Below are positions 24,649-34,101 of a DNA stretch of 64,000 bases, piece by piece. The stretch's first letter is position 1. The number at the start of each line of letters is the position of its first letter. Below the pieces are notes generated by a model. That model ran no database searches. It was not told the origin of the DNA and saw only the letters and a program-made list of their open reading frames with translations. The DNA lies in assembly GCA_030428105.1 (NCBI GenBank), contig JAUIBE010000007.1, positions 1 through 64,000 on the forward strand. Reading direction: 5' to 3'. The translations under genes and the position numbers were made by a program. This DNA is from Gammaproteobacteria bacterium (GTDB lineage Bacteria > Pseudomonadota > Gammaproteobacteria > Xanthomonadales > SZUA-36).

Positions 24649-25980
24649 TTGACCCGCCAAGCCAACGCCTTGCTCGTAATCATCGTCGCCTTTTTGCTGG
24701 CGTACTTGACCCGCTTCGGCTACACATCGCTTCCCAACTATTACCTGGTCGCGCTGTTAACCACCATCGCAATCTGCGCCATTGTTCTTCCGGCCACTGG
24801 TGCCTTCCGAAAAGAATTTGAGTGGGCGGTTCTACGGCGCCTGAGGCGGTTGATTGCCGGCTGGGCGATCGTAGTGCTGCTGCTGGTCAGCGTTTCGGCC
24901 ATGCTGAAAATCACCGACGATTACTCGCGTATCTGGTTCGGGTTGTGGGTCATCTACTCGACTGTCGGCCTGGTGATCGTCTTGCTGCTTTCGCACTACG
25001 CCTCGATTCGCCGCAGGAGGAACCGAACTGGGCGCCGGATTGCCGTCATTGGCTCAGGCGATGCCGCCCGGCGCCTGGAGCAACAGATTCACGATGATCC
25101 ATTTTCCGATATCCAGATTGCAGAACGCTTCGGAAGCACCTGGGGTGATCACCCTGCTCTTCCGATTGGCGACACCGCGGAAAAAATTCGCGATTCCGGG
25201 CTGAAGGAAGTCTGGATCGCCATCGACTGGGAAGACCAGGAGTTGCTTGCCGAGGCGCTAAGCGCGCTGAAAGATTCGGTTGTTGACGTGAATGTAATTC
25301 CTGATTTTCACCAGTACCGCCTGCTAAATCAGAACATCAGTGAGTGGGGCGGCCTTCCTGTTATCAACCTTTCGGCCACACCGATGACCGGGGCTGAAAT
25401 GCGCCTCAAGTCGGTCATGGACCGCCTCGGCGCACTGGTACTGACCGTTCTGCTCTCGCCCGTCCTCATCCTCATTACTCTGGCCATATGGATCACCGAT
25501 GGGCGGCCGGCCATCTTTCGGCAAAAACGCTTAGGTGTTGGGGGCGACGCCATTGAGATTCTCAAGTTCCGAACCATGCGCGCAGAAGAGAGCGACAAGG
25601 CGTTCCGCCAGGCCACCGCTGACGATGACCGTGTTACTGGCCTCGGCAAGTTCTTGCGCCGTACCAGCCTGGATGAACTGCCGCAGATCATTAACGTGCT
25701 AAAGGGTGAAATGTCGCTGGTTGGCCCGCGCCCGCACCCGATCGCGCTCAATGATGAATTCAAGGCACGCATTCCCCGCTATATGCTGCGCCACAAGGTG
25801 CAACCGGGTATTACGGGCTGGGCACAGGTAAACGGCTTTCGCGGGCAGACTGAAACCCCCGAGAAGATGGCGCTCCGCATTGAACACGATCTTTGGTATA
25901 TCCAGAATTGGTCGCTGTGGCTGGATTTGAAGATTTTGCTGATGACGCCGTTTGTGATGTTTCACAGGAATGCGTACTGA
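24649..25980 (+). CDS. undecaprenyl-phosphate sugar-1-phosphate transferase (WcaJ type)
   Basis: A 443-residue polyisoprenyl-phosphate hexose-1-phosphate transferase. Several N-terminal membrane helices are followed by a CoA-binding-like fold (IAVIGSGDAARRLEQQ) and the catalytic C-terminal sugar-transferase domain (KLG-type FRQKRLGVGGDAIEILKFRT read in two parts, DELPQIINVLKGEMSLVGPRP, PGITGWAQVNG). It loads the first sugar phosphate onto undecaprenyl phosphate. The frame offers only TTG at 24649 as start because TGA lies at 24634. The N-terminus is slightly short for the family. Its base composition returns toward the chromosomal average. Confidence 0.9.
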   Translation: MTRQANALLVIIVAFLLAYLTRFGYTSLPNYYLVALLTTIAICAIVLPATGAFRKEFEWAVLRRLRRLIAGWAIVVLLLVSVSAMLKITDDYSRIWFGLWVIYSTVGLVIVLLLSHYASIRRRRNRTGRRIAVIGSGDAARRLEQQIHDDPFSDIQIAERFGSTWGDHPALPIGDTAEKIRDSGLKEVWIAIDWEDQELLAEALSALKDSVVDVNVIPDFHQYRLLNQNISEWGGLPVINLSATPMTGAEMRLKSVMDRLGALVLTVLLSPVLILITLAIWITDGRPAIFRQKRLGVGGDAIEILKFRTMRAEESDKAFRQATADDDRVTGLGKFLRRTSLDELPQIINVLKGEMSLVGPRPHPIALNDEFKARIPRYMLRHKVQPGITGWAQVNGFRGQTETPEKMALRIEHDLWYIQNWSLWLDLKILLMTPFVMFHRNAY

Positions 25981-26007
25981 GGTTCAATAGATGAACCGCA
26001 CGGTTCA

Positions 26008-26076
26008 GCGGGTGGGTCCGGGATAAAGCTACTCGCTTTTCCGGGATGACGGAGAATCGAAACTCCGGGATGACGG
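26008..26076 (+). repeat. 40-bp dispersed stem-loop repeat, copy 2, with internal direct repeats
   Basis: Bases 26008-26047 match the reverse complement of 118-157 at 39 of 40 positions. The tail repeats CCGGGATGACGG twice (26041-26052 and 26065-26076). It fills the 100-base gap between the convergent sugar-transferase and UDP-xylose-synthase genes, where it may also act as a terminator. Confidence 0.75.
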
Positions 26077-26080
26077 TGAG

Positions 26081-27019
<939 letters not shown>

Positions 27020-27115
27020 GGTGTCCTTACCCCTTTTTGTTTGTGCCTGGCCTTGGGCACTTTCGATTTAGAATACTATATCGCTGCATAGGCCAGTATC
27101 ACCAACGAGGCTTCA

Positions 27116-27988
27116 TTGGAAAACTTCGCCCAATTCTGGAACTACGGCCTCTTCACCCTCCCCGGTGGGGCGGAGCTGAAGGTCAGCCAACTGGTGCTCA
27201 CGCTGGCCGTGGTGGTGGGTGGCCTGCTCCTTGGCCACTGGTTGCAGAAGCTGCTGGGGCGGGCGCTGGGGGCGCGCAAGGTGAACCCCAACGCGGTGCT
27301 CACCATTCAGCGGCTGGTGTTCTATTTCATCCTGGTGCTGGTGTTTGTGACCGCGCTGGCCATGTTGCACATCCCCATTACCGCGCTGGCCTTCATCTCT
27401 GGCGCGGTGGCCATTGGCGTGGGTTTTGGCGCGCAGAATGTCATCAACAACCTGATTTCCGGCTGGATTTTGATGTCGGAACGGCCGGTGCGGATTGGCG
27501 ATTTCATTGAAATCGACGACCACAAGGGCGTAGTCGAGAGCATTGGCAACCGCTCCACCCAGATTCGCCGGGTGGATGGTGTGCACATGCTGGTGCCCAA
27601 CAGCCACATGCTGGAGCGCATGGTGGTGAACTGGACGCTACACGACCTGCGCATCCGCACCATGGTGCGGGTGGGTGTGGCCTATGGTTCGCCGGTTCGG
27701 CGGGTGGCCGAACTGCTGGAGCAGATCGTCAGCGGGGAGAAAGGTGTGCTCAAGGACCCGCCGCCGCTGGTGGTGTTCGAGGATTTCGGCGACAGCGCGC
27801 TGGTGTTCGATGCGTTCTTCTGGGCCGAGGTGGGCGGCGAGCGCGAACTGCGCGTGATTCGCAGCGAGATTCGTATGCGCATTACCGAGTTATTTGAGCA
27901 GGAAGGCATTGTCATCGCGTTCCCGCAGCGCGATGTGCACCTCGATACCAGCCGGCCATTGGAAATTCAGCTTAAGCGCGAAGACTGA
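27116..27988 (+). CDS. small mechanosensitive channel, MscS family
   Basis: A 290-residue protein with three N-terminal membrane segments and the pore helix motif AVAIGVGFGAQNVINNLISG, followed by the beta domain (VRIGDFIEIDDHKGVVESIG, LVPNSHMLE) and a mixed C-terminal domain. It opens under membrane tension to release solutes on hypo-osmotic shock. The start is TTG at 27116. It is followed by a ZntB-type gene 19 bases later, possibly co-transcribed. Confidence 0.93.
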   Translation: MENFAQFWNYGLFTLPGGAELKVSQLVLTLAVVVGGLLLGHWLQKLLGRALGARKVNPNAVLTIQRLVFYFILVLVFVTALAMLHIPITALAFISGAVAIGVGFGAQNVINNLISGWILMSERPVRIGDFIEIDDHKGVVESIGNRSTQIRRVDGVHMLVPNSHMLERMVVNWTLHDLRIRTMVRVGVAYGSPVRRVAELLEQIVSGEKGVLKDPPPLVVFEDFGDSALVFDAFFWAEVGGERELRVIRSEIRMRITELFEQEGIVIAFPQRDVHLDTSRPLEIQLKRED

Positions 27989-28007
27989 TGGCGTATGATC
28001 AAAAGCG

Positions 28008-28988
28008 ATGACTGACAACCTCATCACCACCGACTCCACCGAAGGCCTGGTCTGCGCCTATGCGCTGGATGGGCGGGGTGGCGGGCGGCAGCTGGGTTGG
28101 GCTGATCTTGAGCACATCCACGACGAACTGGTATGGATTCACGTCGATTTTTCCCACGATCGCGGGCGGCGTTGGCTGACTGAGCTCAGCGAGCTGGACC
28201 CCAACGTCATCGAAGCCCTGCTCTCCGAAGAATCCCGCCCCCGCACCTTCGAATACGACAACGGCGTGCTCACGGTGCTGCGCGGGGTCAATACCAACCC
28301 GGGCGAGGAAGTCGAGGACATGGTCTCCATTCGAATCTGGATGGAGCCGGGACGCATTATCTCCACCCGCCGGCGGCGGCTGCTTTCGGTCAAGGACATC
28401 CGCGATGCGCTGGAAAGCGGCCATGGCCCCACCAGCCCGGGCAGTTTCCTGGCCGATCTTTCCGACCGCCTCGGCAATCGCATTGGCCAAGCGGTGGAGA
28501 ATATCGAGGAAGCCCTCGACCAGGCCGAAGATGGCCATGCGCAACCAGGCTACCGGGTGCTGCTCAGCCAGTTTCGGCGCAAAACCGCCCGCATCCGGCG
28601 CTACCTTTCGCCGCAACGCGATGCGCTAGACCGGCTTTCCCGCACCCGCGGTGATTTATTCCGCGCCGATGAAATCGCCATGCTGCAAGAACAAACCAAC
28701 CGCATGGCCCACTTCATCGAGGAGCTCGACCTGGCCCGCGAGCGCGCCATGGTTTTGCAGGAAGAGTCGCTGGCCAACCTGGCGGCCGAGCAGAACTCGC
28801 GCATGCTGGTGCTTTCCATCGTTGCCGCCATTTTCCTGCCGCTGGCGTTCTTCACCGGCCTGATGGGCATGAACGTGGCCGGCCTGCCCGGCCTCAATTA
28901 CGAAGGCGCATTCTGGGTGGTGGTTACGCTTATGTTTGCAGCGGCCGGGATTATTCTTGGCTATTTCAAATGGAAGAAGTGGCTCTAG
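28008..28988 (+). CDS. zntB: ZntB/CorA-family divalent metal transporter
   Basis: A 326-residue CorA-superfamily protein. A soluble funnel domain (EESRPRTFEYDNGVLTVLRG) and a long helix precede two C-terminal membrane helices. The pore signature is GLMGMNVAGLPG (GMN). The N-terminal GLVCAYALDGRGGG opening and the overall layout are those of ZntB, a zinc transporter, rather than magnesium-type CorA. Ion specificity cannot be proved from sequence. Confidence 0.88.
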   Translation: MTDNLITTDSTEGLVCAYALDGRGGGRQLGWADLEHIHDELVWIHVDFSHDRGRRWLTELSELDPNVIEALLSEESRPRTFEYDNGVLTVLRGVNTNPGEEVEDMVSIRIWMEPGRIISTRRRRLLSVKDIRDALESGHGPTSPGSFLADLSDRLGNRIGQAVENIEEALDQAEDGHAQPGYRVLLSQFRRKTARIRRYLSPQRDALDRLSRTRGDLFRADEIAMLQEQTNRMAHFIEELDLARERAMVLQEESLANLAAEQNSRMLVLSIVAAIFLPLAFFTGLMGMNVAGLPGLNYEGAFWVVVTLMFAAAGIILGYFKWKKWL

Positions 28989-28991
28989 CCG

Positions 28992-29026
28992 CTTGATCGC
29001 GGCGAGCGCTTCGCTCCAACAATCAA
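28992..29026 (-). repeat. REP-like palindrome R3 (diverged)
   Basis: Its reverse complement reads TTGGAGCGAAGCGCTCGCCG then CGATCAAG, a variant of R1, and TTGAT/ATCAA ends pair with each other. It lies between the zntB-like stop and the cupin gene. Confidence 0.6.
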
Positions 29027-29038
29027 AGGGGGATCCTT

Positions 29039-29488
29039 ATGCACCATCTTGCTACTGGCTCGTTACTTGCCCTGCTTGCCTGGTTCGCAACCGCTGCCGC
29101 GGCTGACCACGGAGAGGCCAAAATTGAAGCCACCGTGTTAACGCAGTCCACCACCTCGTGGAATGGCGGCGCGCTGGCTTACCCGGACGGGCCGGCCGAA
29201 CTTACGGTTACCCATATCGTCATTCCCAACGGCATGTCCTTGCCCAGGCATTGCCACAACGTGCCGCTGGCGGGCGTGGTCAGCAAGGGCCGCTTGCAGG
29301 TGAAAACCGATGCCGGCGATGTGAAGGTATTCGAGGAAGGCGCGCCGGTGGTCGAGGTGATGAACACCTGGCACCAGGGCACCGCGCTGGAGGATACCGA
29401 GTTGCTGGTGGTGTACGCCGGGGCGGAAGGTATTCCCACGCATGTTACCGAGGATGGGGATCCGGAGTTGGTGGGGGCTTGCGAGTAG
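29039..29488 (+). CDS. secreted cupin-domain protein
   Basis: A 149-residue protein with a signal peptide (hydrophobic 5-20, AAAADHG cleavage region). A single cupin barrel follows, with LPRHCHNVPLAGVVSKG as the first metal-motif and NTWHQGTALEDTELLVVYAG as the second. The His residues suggest a bound metal. GGGGGATC precedes the start. Substrate unknown; located in the periplasm. Confidence 0.8.
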   Translation: MHHLATGSLLALLAWFATAAAADHGEAKIEATVLTQSTTSWNGGALAYPDGPAELTVTHIVIPNGMSLPRHCHNVPLAGVVSKGRLQVKTDAGDVKVFEEGAPVVEVMNTWHQGTALEDTELLVVYAGAEGIPTHVTEDGDPELVGACE

Positions 29489-29495
29489 GGGGGAT

Positions 29496-29522
29496 CCGCG
29501 GCGAGGCGCCGCTCCTACAAGC
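29496..29522 (-). repeat. REP-like palindrome R4
   Basis: Reverse complement CTTGTAGGAGCGGCGCCTCG then CCGCGG, nearly identical to R1 in inverted orientation. It separates the convergent cupin and 3-hydroxybutyrate dehydrogenase genes. Confidence 0.75.
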
Positions 29523-29531
29523 GGTCAGGGG

Positions 29532-30344
29532 CTAGGCCGCTGTCCAGCCCCCATCGATGCTCTGGATGCTGCCGGTGATGGAGGCGGCCGCATCGGAGCA
29601 CAGGAACACCGCCAGGCTGGCGACCTGCTCAATGGTTACGAACTGGCGGGTCGGTTGTGCTTTTAGCATCACGTCCCGCACCACCTCTTCTTCACTGATG
29701 CCGCGGGCTTTGGCGGTGTCGGCAACCTGGCCTTCTACCAGCGGCGTTTTCACGTAGCCGGGGGCAATTGCATTCACGGTGATGCCCTTTTCTGCCACTT
29801 CCAGGGCCACGGTCTTGGTGAGCCCGGCGATGCCGTGCTTGGCGGCCACGTAGGCGGCCTTGAACGGAGAGGCCACCAGCGCGTGGGCTGAAGCCACGTT
29901 GATGACCCGCCCACGCTCGCGCGCCAGCATGCCGGGCAGCGCCGCGCGAATGGTGTGGAACGCCGAGGATAGGTTGATGGCCAGGATGTCATCCCATTTT
30001 TCAACCGGAAACTCGTGCAGCGGCGCCACGTGCTGGATGCCGGCGTTGTTGACCAGAATCTCCAGCCCACCATGGCGGGCCTCGGCTTCTTCAATCATGC
30101 GGGCAATCTGCTGCGGCTCGCGCATGTCGGCCGGCGAGTAGTGCACTTCCACGTTGTGATCGGCCGCCAGGTTTTCACACAGCGCGGCAATCTCATCGGC
30201 ATCTCCTAAGCCGTTAAGCGTGAGGTGGCAGCCCTGCGCAGCCAGCGCACGGGCAATGCCCAGGCCGATGCCGGAGGTTGAGCCAGTGACCAGGGCGTGG
30301 CGCCCGGCCAGTGACGCGCCCGAGCTATCTGCAGCGTTACTCAT
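29532..30344 (-). CDS. bdhA: 3-hydroxybutyrate dehydrogenase (SDR)
   Basis: A 270-residue short-chain dehydrogenase. NAD site VTGSTSGIGLGIARAL, NNAGIQHVAPLHEFPVEKWD, catalytic Ser in NVASAHALVASPFK with YVAAKHG (Tyr-x3-Lys). The IQHVAP and HALVASPFKAAYVAAKHG stretches are characteristic of D-beta-hydroxybutyrate dehydrogenases, which interconvert 3-hydroxybutyrate and acetoacetate with NAD. It sits directly after an MFS transporter gene, which might import a related acid. Confidence 0.9.
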   Translation of the reverse strand: MSNAADSSGASLAGRHALVTGSTSGIGLGIARALAAQGCHLTLNGLGDADEIAALCENLAADHNVEVHYSPADMREPQQIARMIEEAEARHGGLEILVNNAGIQHVAPLHEFPVEKWDDILAINLSSAFHTIRAALPGMLARERGRVINVASAHALVASPFKAAYVAAKHGIAGLTKTVALEVAEKGITVNAIAPGYVKTPLVEGQVADTAKARGISEEEVVRDVMLKAQPTRQFVTIEQVASLAVFLCSDAAASITGSIQSIDGGWTAA

Positions 30345-30352
30345 GCCAGCGC

Positions 30353-31717
30353 CTAGTGCTCCCAGTCACGGTCCATGGTGCGCGATGCGATGATCAGCAG
30401 CACCGCGGCAATCACGAAAAACGCGGTGCCCGCCAGGATGGAGTAGCGTAGCGACTCCTCTGCATAGCGCGAGGCCAGCGCGTCGGAAAGCGCACCGATG
30501 GCCCAGGTGCCCGCGCCAATGCCTACCAGGTTGTTGATGAACAGGAAGATCGCCGAGGCGGTGGCGCGCATATTGGGCTTCACCAGGTGCTGGAATGCGG
30601 AAATTACCGGCCCCAGCCACGCCAGGCCCAGCGCCACGGGCGTCAGCAACGCCAGGAACACCGTAACCAGGTTGGGGGACAGCAGGGCAAGGAAGTAGAA
30701 AGGAACGGTGCCCAGGAAGGCGTAGGCCGGCACCAGCGCGTACCAGGCCTTGCGCTTGGCGCCCAGCTTGTCGCTCAACCAGCCGCCGCCCCAGATCCCG
30801 GCAATGCCGCCAACCAGGATCACGGCGCCGAAAAACATCGAGGCATCCAGCAGCTCCATGCCGAAGCTGCGCACCAGGAAGCTGGGCATCCAGAAGAACA
30901 GGCCATAACCCATCATCGAGGAACTTGCCGCGCCAACCGACAGCAGCCAGAACGCCGGCTTCTTCGACAGCACCCTGAGAATATCCATGATGCGCGCGGG
31001 CTTGGCGTTGGCGGAGTAGTTGGCGTCAAAACGGCCGCGTTCGGGCTCTTTCACCGTCAGGCGGAAAATGGGCGCCAGCACGATGCCGGCAATGCCAACG
31101 ATGAAAAAGGCATAGCGCCAGTCGATGAGGGTGGCCACGTAGCCGCCAAACACAATGCCAAGCGCACTGCCAATGGGAATACCGAACGAATAGATGCTAA
31201 GCGCCCGCGCCCGCTGGTGGGGCGGGAAGAAATCGGTGATCAGCGAGTAGGCTGGCGCCACCCCGCCGGCCTCACCCACGCCCACACCAAGGCGAGCCAT
31301 GAACAACTGCCAGAAGTTATTGGCCAGGCCACACAGCGCGGTCATGCCGCTCCAGATGGTGAGCGCCACGGTCATGATCCAGGTGCGGCTTACCCGGTCG
31401 GCCAGCATGGCCACTGGTATGCCCAGGCCGGTGTAGAACAGCGCAAAGGCCAGGCCGCCCATCAGGCCGAGCTGTGTGTCGCTTAGCCCCAGGTCTTCCT
31501 TGATCGGCACCGCGAGGATGCCGGTGATCTGGCGGTCGATGAAGTTGAAGGTGTAAACCACCACCAGGATAAACAGCACCCAGGCGCGACTTTGCGTGTC
31601 GGCGGGTGCGCCAGTGGTGGCGGCAGGCGCATTTTGGTTTGTTGTGTCGTCGCCCAAGGAATTCTCCAACAGTTGTTGAAACTGGGAGAGTATGCAAGAT
31701 CGGGCGGCTAAAAGCAC
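30353..31717 (-). CDS. MFS transporter (spinster-like)
   Basis: A 454-residue, 12-helix major facilitator. Motifs include VYTFNFIDRQITGILAVPIK in helix 1, GIPVAMLADRVSRTW at the 2-3 loop and ARLGVGVGEAGGVAPAYSLI in helix 4, a pattern of the spinster-like group. The ATG at 31717 gives a long polar N-tail; TTG at 31669 is an alternative start. It is eight bases from bdhA and presumably co-transcribed, and its start is 35 bases from the divergent DNA-glycosylase-like gene. Cargo unknown. Confidence 0.9.
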   Translation of the reverse strand: MLLAARSCILSQFQQLLENSLGDDTTNQNAPAATTGAPADTQSRAWVLFILVVVYTFNFIDRQITGILAVPIKEDLGLSDTQLGLMGGLAFALFYTGLGIPVAMLADRVSRTWIMTVALTIWSGMTALCGLANNFWQLFMARLGVGVGEAGGVAPAYSLITDFFPPHQRARALSIYSFGIPIGSALGIVFGGYVATLIDWRYAFFIVGIAGIVLAPIFRLTVKEPERGRFDANYSANAKPARIMDILRVLSKKPAFWLLSVGAASSSMMGYGLFFWMPSFLVRSFGMELLDASMFFGAVILVGGIAGIWGGGWLSDKLGAKRKAWYALVPAYAFLGTVPFYFLALLSPNLVTVFLALLTPVALGLAWLGPVISAFQHLVKPNMRATASAIFLFINNLVGIGAGTWAIGALSDALASRYAEESLRYSILAGTAFFVIAAVLLIIASRTMDRDWEH

Positions 31718-31752
31718 CTTTGGAATGGCTAAGAGGCTATATTCTCTTGGTC

Positions 31753-32346
31753 ATGGCCACGCCCCCGGAATCTCTGAATTCGCTAGCTGCGCGCATCCGT
31801 GCTTGCACCTTGTGCGAGGCGGAGTTGCCCATGGGCGCGCGGCCGGTTTTCAGGGTGCACAGCTCGGCGCGCATCCTGGTGGCCGGCCAGGCCCCGGGTA
31901 TCCGGGTGCATCGCTCGGGCATTCCTTTTGATGACCCCAGTGGTGACCGGCTGCGTGAATGGATGGGCATCGACCGCGATACGTTTTACGACGAGCGCCG
32001 CATTGCGATTGTGCCGATGGGGTTTTGCTACCCCGGCACCGCCGAGCGTGGCGACCTGCCGCCGCTCAAGCGCTGCGCACGCACCTGGCGCCAGGCCCTG
32101 CTCGATCAACTACCCGCTATCCGGCTGACGCTCGCCGTGGGCCTCCACGCTGTACACTGGCATCTTGCGGATGACAAGAGATCGCTTACCGAGATCGTGC
32201 GCACCCAGGCCACCTCAGGCGATCCTGTGATGCCGCTGCCCCACCCCAGCCCCCGGAACAACATCTGGCTCAGCAAAAACCGCTGGTTCGAAGCCGAGGT
32301 GGTTCCGGAAATCCGCGCCCGCGTGGCGGCTTTACTGCAGGCATAA
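31753..32346 (+). CDS. uracil-DNA glycosylase family protein
   Basis: A 197-residue protein of the family-4-like UDG superfamily. ARILVAGQAPGIRVHRSG is motif I (GQAPG), and PLPHPSPRNNIWLSKN is the C-terminal motif. Family-4 enzymes bind a 4Fe-4S cluster with four cysteines; here only ACTLCEAE is obvious with isolated Cys elsewhere, so cluster binding is doubtful. DNA repair activity is inferred from the family. The frame is open further upstream, but the ATG at 31753 matches where homology begins. Confidence 0.85.
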   Translation: MATPPESLNSLAARIRACTLCEAELPMGARPVFRVHSSARILVAGQAPGIRVHRSGIPFDDPSGDRLREWMGIDRDTFYDERRIAIVPMGFCYPGTAERGDLPPLKRCARTWRQALLDQLPAIRLTLAVGLHAVHWHLADDKRSLTEIVRTQATSGDPVMPLPHPSPRNNIWLSKNRWFEAEVVPEIRARVAALLQA

Positions 32347-32377
32347 AAAAAGCGCGGCCCCGAAGGACCGCGCTTTT
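32345..32377. terminator. bidirectional intrinsic terminator
   Basis: AAGCGCGG (32350-32357) pairs with CCGCGCTT (32368-32375), flanked by an A-tract at 32345-32351 and T-tract at 32374-32377. It lies between two convergent genes and can stop transcripts from both. Confidence 0.85.
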
Positions 32378-32395
32378 CATTACTAACCTAACTGC

Positions 32396-33874
32396 TTATA
32401 CGAAGCGGCGAACGGCTACAAAGCCCATTCCCAGCATCATCAGCGCAAGCAGGCCAAGGCCGTACTGGCTGAGGGTCGGGATGCCTTCGTACAGGCGGGT
32501 GTTGACGATGGTGCATTCAACATCTTCGCCCGGGCCAATCACGAGGCTATCGCAATCGCTGGCGTCAGACTCGATGCCGCTTTCAACCACGTTCTCGGTG
32601 ATGGTACACACCGTTCCGCCGTCCCAGTTACCCAGGGTGAGGAAGCCATCAACGCCGGGGTTGCCGAAGAACTCCAGGTTACCGAAGTCGATCAGGCCAC
32701 GCAGCGCGTCAGGATTGTTCCACGCTACCGCGCCACCCAGGATAGGCAGGTTGAAGGTGAAGTCATCTTCCGGCAGGTTCGAGCAGAAGTAGCTGGCTTC
32801 AGCGTACGTGCTGCCGTTGAACTGCGGATTCTCGTCAATCCATTCCTTGTTGACCGTCACGTCGGAGAAGTTCAGCACGTTGCCAATGAAGCACACGTGG
32901 TTGATCTCTTCTTCCTGGGAAACAGCCAGCTCACCGTGGGCCACGTTCTCGAACACACATGACTCAAGGGATGCGTCCTGAACGCTGTCATTCCAGTAGA
33001 GATAATCCGGCGTGTAACCGGCAGGAATCGTTTCAGTGACCGTACAGTCCATCTCGCCATCGGCAAAGTCGTTGACGATGAAGTTGACGTAGGTGTTACC
33101 GGTACGGTCAGGCGTCAGCGAGTAGGTCTGCTCAAGCGGCAGGCCGGTGTTACAGCTCAGGGTTACGTCAACCGGCTCCGGATTGTTATCCGTGTTGGCT
33201 TTCATAACCAGGAAGGAGGCCTGCGGATCGGCTTCGACGTCGGGGGCAGCACCTTCGCAACCAGCCGGCGTGATGTCCAGTGACCAGTCATCCAGCGATC
33301 CCGTGTCGCCGCCAGCGTTGTCGGTGACGATCAGGGTCCAGGTGCCGTTCGGGTCAACGCCATTGTAGTCAGACAGTGAACCGTTGGGCTGGAAAGAACC
33401 GTTGATGGTGGGTACGCCACCGGCGCACTCGTTTTCAACCGGTGCGCCTGCGCCGTCATCCAGCAAAGCCGCGATGTCGGCGCCGTCGCAACCAAAGGTA
33501 GAAGCAGGAACGCCCGGGCGATCAATCAGGGTGACCACGGTGGTGTCCGGCGCTTCCAGTTGGAAAATCAGGTCGCCCACCCAGCTATGGGTGGCGGAGA
33601 CGCCAACGTTTATGTCCGTAATCGGGCCGCCGCAGTTTTCCAGCGTCATGGTGCTTTCCACGGTTCCGGTCAGGTTATCCGGAATTGCCGCCGAACAATT
33701 AACCCCACTGGCTTCTGAACACACTACGCCTTGCAGGTTGGTACCGCTCAGAGCATCGCCATTGGATGGCCCGCCGGCGCTGGTACCAGTACCTGGGCCT
33801 TTAACCTGGGCGAATGCCGCCCCTGAGGTCAAAAGCGCAGTTGATATGGCAACTACTATCGCTTTGTTACGCAT
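32396..33874 (-). CDS. IPTL-CTERM surface protein with P/Homo B domain
   Basis: A 492-residue secreted protein with a signal peptide (MRNKAIVVAISTALLTSG, AFAQ cleavage). Residues about 60-205 form a proprotein-convertase P-like beta domain (VGVSATHSWVGDLIFQLEAP, NGTWTLIVTDNAGGDTGSLD). A repeated beta module follows (VTLSCNTGLPLEQ, FADGEMDCTVTET, VNKEWIDENPQFNGSTYAEA) shared with the proteins encoded at 35855 and 37405. The end is EGIPTLSQYGLGLLALMMLG then basic residues, the IPTL-CTERM tripartite signal for sorting and anchoring. Divergent from the halogenase-like gene across 227 bases. Confidence 0.88.
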   Translation of the reverse strand: MRNKAIVVAISTALLTSGAAFAQVKGPGTGTSAGGPSNGDALSGTNLQGVVCSEASGVNCSAAIPDNLTGTVESTMTLENCGGPITDINVGVSATHSWVGDLIFQLEAPDTTVVTLIDRPGVPASTFGCDGADIAALLDDGAGAPVENECAGGVPTINGSFQPNGSLSDYNGVDPNGTWTLIVTDNAGGDTGSLDDWSLDITPAGCEGAAPDVEADPQASFLVMKANTDNNPEPVDVTLSCNTGLPLEQTYSLTPDRTGNTYVNFIVNDFADGEMDCTVTETIPAGYTPDYLYWNDSVQDASLESCVFENVAHGELAVSQEEEINHVCFIGNVLNFSDVTVNKEWIDENPQFNGSTYAEASYFCSNLPEDDFTFNLPILGGAVAWNNPDALRGLIDFGNLEFFGNPGVDGFLTLGNWDGGTVCTITENVVESGIESDASDCDSLVIGPGEDVECTIVNTRLYEGIPTLSQYGLGLLALMMLGMGFVAVRRFV

Positions 33875-34101
33875 TACAAAACTCTCCAGTTCATTCTTGA
33901 AATTTGTACGCTTGCCTGGATTTTCTTAACAGGGCGACAAAAGAATCAGCTGTTTTCTTCTGGCCCCACAAGGCACGACGAATACCCACACTCCTGTGGC
34001 GTTCCCGCGAATTCTAAAGGCTTTTGTATAGATTCGCAAAGAAAATTTTGCTCCGCCTGGCAAATCTGTGAAAATTCGCCGCTGGTGATACGGTACTGAT
34101 C

